From an uncultured Campylobacter sp. (GTDB taxonomy: Bacteria; Campylobacterota; Campylobacteria; Campylobacterales; Campylobacteraceae), in assembly GCF_938045405.1 (NCBI RefSeq), contig NZ_CALIMW010000297.1, positions 1 to 34,285 of the forward strand: a stretch of 34,285 bases of DNA, written 5' to 3'. The position numbers were made by a program, and so were the translations under genes. The notes below the pieces were generated by a model. It did no database searches. It saw nothing but the letters and a program-made list of their open reading frames with translations, and had not been told where the DNA came from. Positions 33,329-34,285 of the stretch are shown piece by piece (within the stretch, counting starts at the first letter, position 1; each line of letters begins with the position of its first letter).

Positions 33329-34285
33329 TGCTGTTAAAACCCACTAAATTTAGCCGCTTCGCGTTTTTTTTGCTAGGAGATATTTTTATCTCGATCCTCT
33401 CCGTTTATATCGCGTTTTTGCTGCGATTTAGCGGAGATATACCGAACGAATTTTATAAAGGCGCCCTGCTTAGCGCCTCGAGCCTTACGGCGATTAAAAT
33501 TTTCTATTTTTGGTTTTTGCGGATCTATTTAGTTCCGTGGAGATTTTTCGGACTATACGAAGCGAGGAAGCTCTTTTATGCGCACGTTATGGCAGCGCTT
33601 ACCTTTTTGATCCTATTTTTCTTGGCGAGTAAAGTTTTTAACCCGTTCCCGCGCTCGGTCATCATCATCGACGCGGCGATCTCGTTTATTTTAATCGGTG
33701 GGATTAGAATTTCAAAGCGGATGTTTCTAAGCGAGAAGAAAAACATCACGAATAACGAGCCCTGCATCGTCGTGGGCGCTACGAGTAAGACCTTTCACGT
33801 CCTAAAAGGGATGCGGCAAAAATATATCAACTACTATCCCGTGGGTGTCGTGGACGGGCGAGCAGAGCTAGTAGGGACGTATTGCGAAAACTACGTCGTC
33901 AGAGCCAAGAGCGAAATTCCGCAGATGATCAAAGACAGCGGCGCCAAAACCGCGATTATCGCGCTGGCGCTGTATCCGGACGAGCTAAAGGAGCTCTACG
34001 ACGAGCTTTTTGCGTACGGGCTAAAGGATATCAAGCTCTTTTCGCTTTTGGAGGATGAGAGCAAAAAGATCCGCGATGTATCGATCGAGGATCTGCTCGC
34101 GCGAAAGCCCAAAGACCTCGACACCAAGGCGATCGAAAATTTTATCAAAGACAAGATCGTGCTAGTAACGGGTGCGGGCGGCACGATAGGAAGCGAGATT
34201 TGTAAGCAATGCTTGAAATTCGGCGCAAAGAGGCTCATTATGGTCGAACACAGCGAGTTTAACCTCTACTCGATTAACGAAGCCA
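33328..34285 (+). CDS. pglF: UDP-GlcNAc 4,6-dehydratase PglF, cut by the window end
   Basis: PglF is the membrane-bound NAD-dependent dehydratase that starts UDP-diNAcBac synthesis. The frame is open from ATG 33328 to the window edge, giving 319 codons. Visible are four N-terminal hydrophobic segments (about 10-30, 43-65, 82-100, 108-122), a first Rossmann-like region with CIVVGATSKTF, and the start of the dehydratase domain VTGAGGTIGSE (280-290), which is the NAD site. The rest, including the catalytic Asp-Glu-Lys region, lies outside. A T8 run at 33368-33375 lies in codons 13-16. The start overlaps the pglE stop (TGATG). Confidence 0.93.
   Translation, partial: MLLKPTKFSRFAFFLLGDIFISILSVYIAFLLRFSGDIPNEFYKGALLSASSLTAIKIFYFWFLRIYLVPWRFFGLYEARKLFYAHVMAALTFLILFFLASKVFNPFPRSVIIIDAAISFILIGGIRISKRMFLSEKKNITNNEPCIVVGATSKTFHVLKGMRQKYINYYPVGVVDGRAELVGTYCENYVVRAKSEIPQMIKDSGAKTAIIALALYPDELKELYDELFAYGLKDIKLFSLLEDESKKIRDVSIEDLLARKPKDLDTKAIENFIKDKIVLVTGAGGTIGSEICKQCLKFGAKRLIMVEHSEFNLYSINEA

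Noticed and set aside
33368..33375. T8 run in pglF (and A8 near the pglD stop) as phase-variation tracts
   Set aside because: Both frames are intact and the tracts are short; Campylobacter phase variation normally uses longer G or C runs.

Overview
The window looks like chromosomal DNA from a Campylobacter with an unusually high G+C content for the genus. Two things support this: the gene order gne-(flippase)-glycosyltransferases-pglB-pglA-pglC-pglD-pglE-pglF, which is the Campylobacter N-glycosylation (pgl) locus, and the gapA-pgk-tpiA-fabI cluster. The composition and the very common word AAATTT fit an oral species such as C. gracilis; that species guess is inference.

Layout. (1) 1-2224: a frameshifted DUF1963-like gene entering from the left edge, a small unknown gene, and a decayed second copy of the DUF1963 gene's 3' end. 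(2) 2225-6445: ftsY and a thioredoxin-fold lipoprotein on the minus strand, divergent from 5-formyl-THF cyclo-ligase, RNase Y and a SYLF-domain protein on the plus strand. (3) 6446-9815: a DedA membrane protein, then a barnase-type ribonuclease with a barstar-type inhibitor, an unknown minus-strand gene, a repeat-bearing gap and an MliC-like lipoprotein. (4) 9953-13974: gapA, pgk, tpiA (overlapping or nearly so) and fabI behind a gap with two strong hairpins. (5) 13975-16890: small uncertain ORFs, a PolB-like 3'-5' exonuclease and an exported LigE-type DNA ligase. (6) 16943-34285: the pgl locus, ending inside pglF at the right edge.

How the pgl genes work together. PglF, PglE and PglD make UDP-diNAcBac; PglC loads it on undecaprenyl phosphate; PglA and PglJ and the two PglH-like enzymes add sugars; Gne supplies the epimerised UDP-sugar; a flippase turns the lipid-linked glycan over; PglB transfers it to Asn. 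Here the usual ABC flippase PglK is not between gne and the transferases. That place holds a Wzx/MOP-type flippase, an FrhB-like iron-sulfur protein and a polysaccharide pyruvyl transferase, and the GT2 gene is unlike C. jejuni PglI. A modified (perhaps pyruvylated) N-glycan is a reasonable inference.

The most unusual pattern in the window is a set of long Asn/Ser/Ala/Gln-rich in-frame segments in unrelated genes (exonuclease, FrhB-like protein, GT2, PglB N-terminus, more weakly the barnase linker and the DUF1963-like gene). At DNA level they share degenerate words of the type AAAATTCC/AAAATTCT, suggesting a lineage-specific process that seeds or expands coding repeats at tolerant sites.
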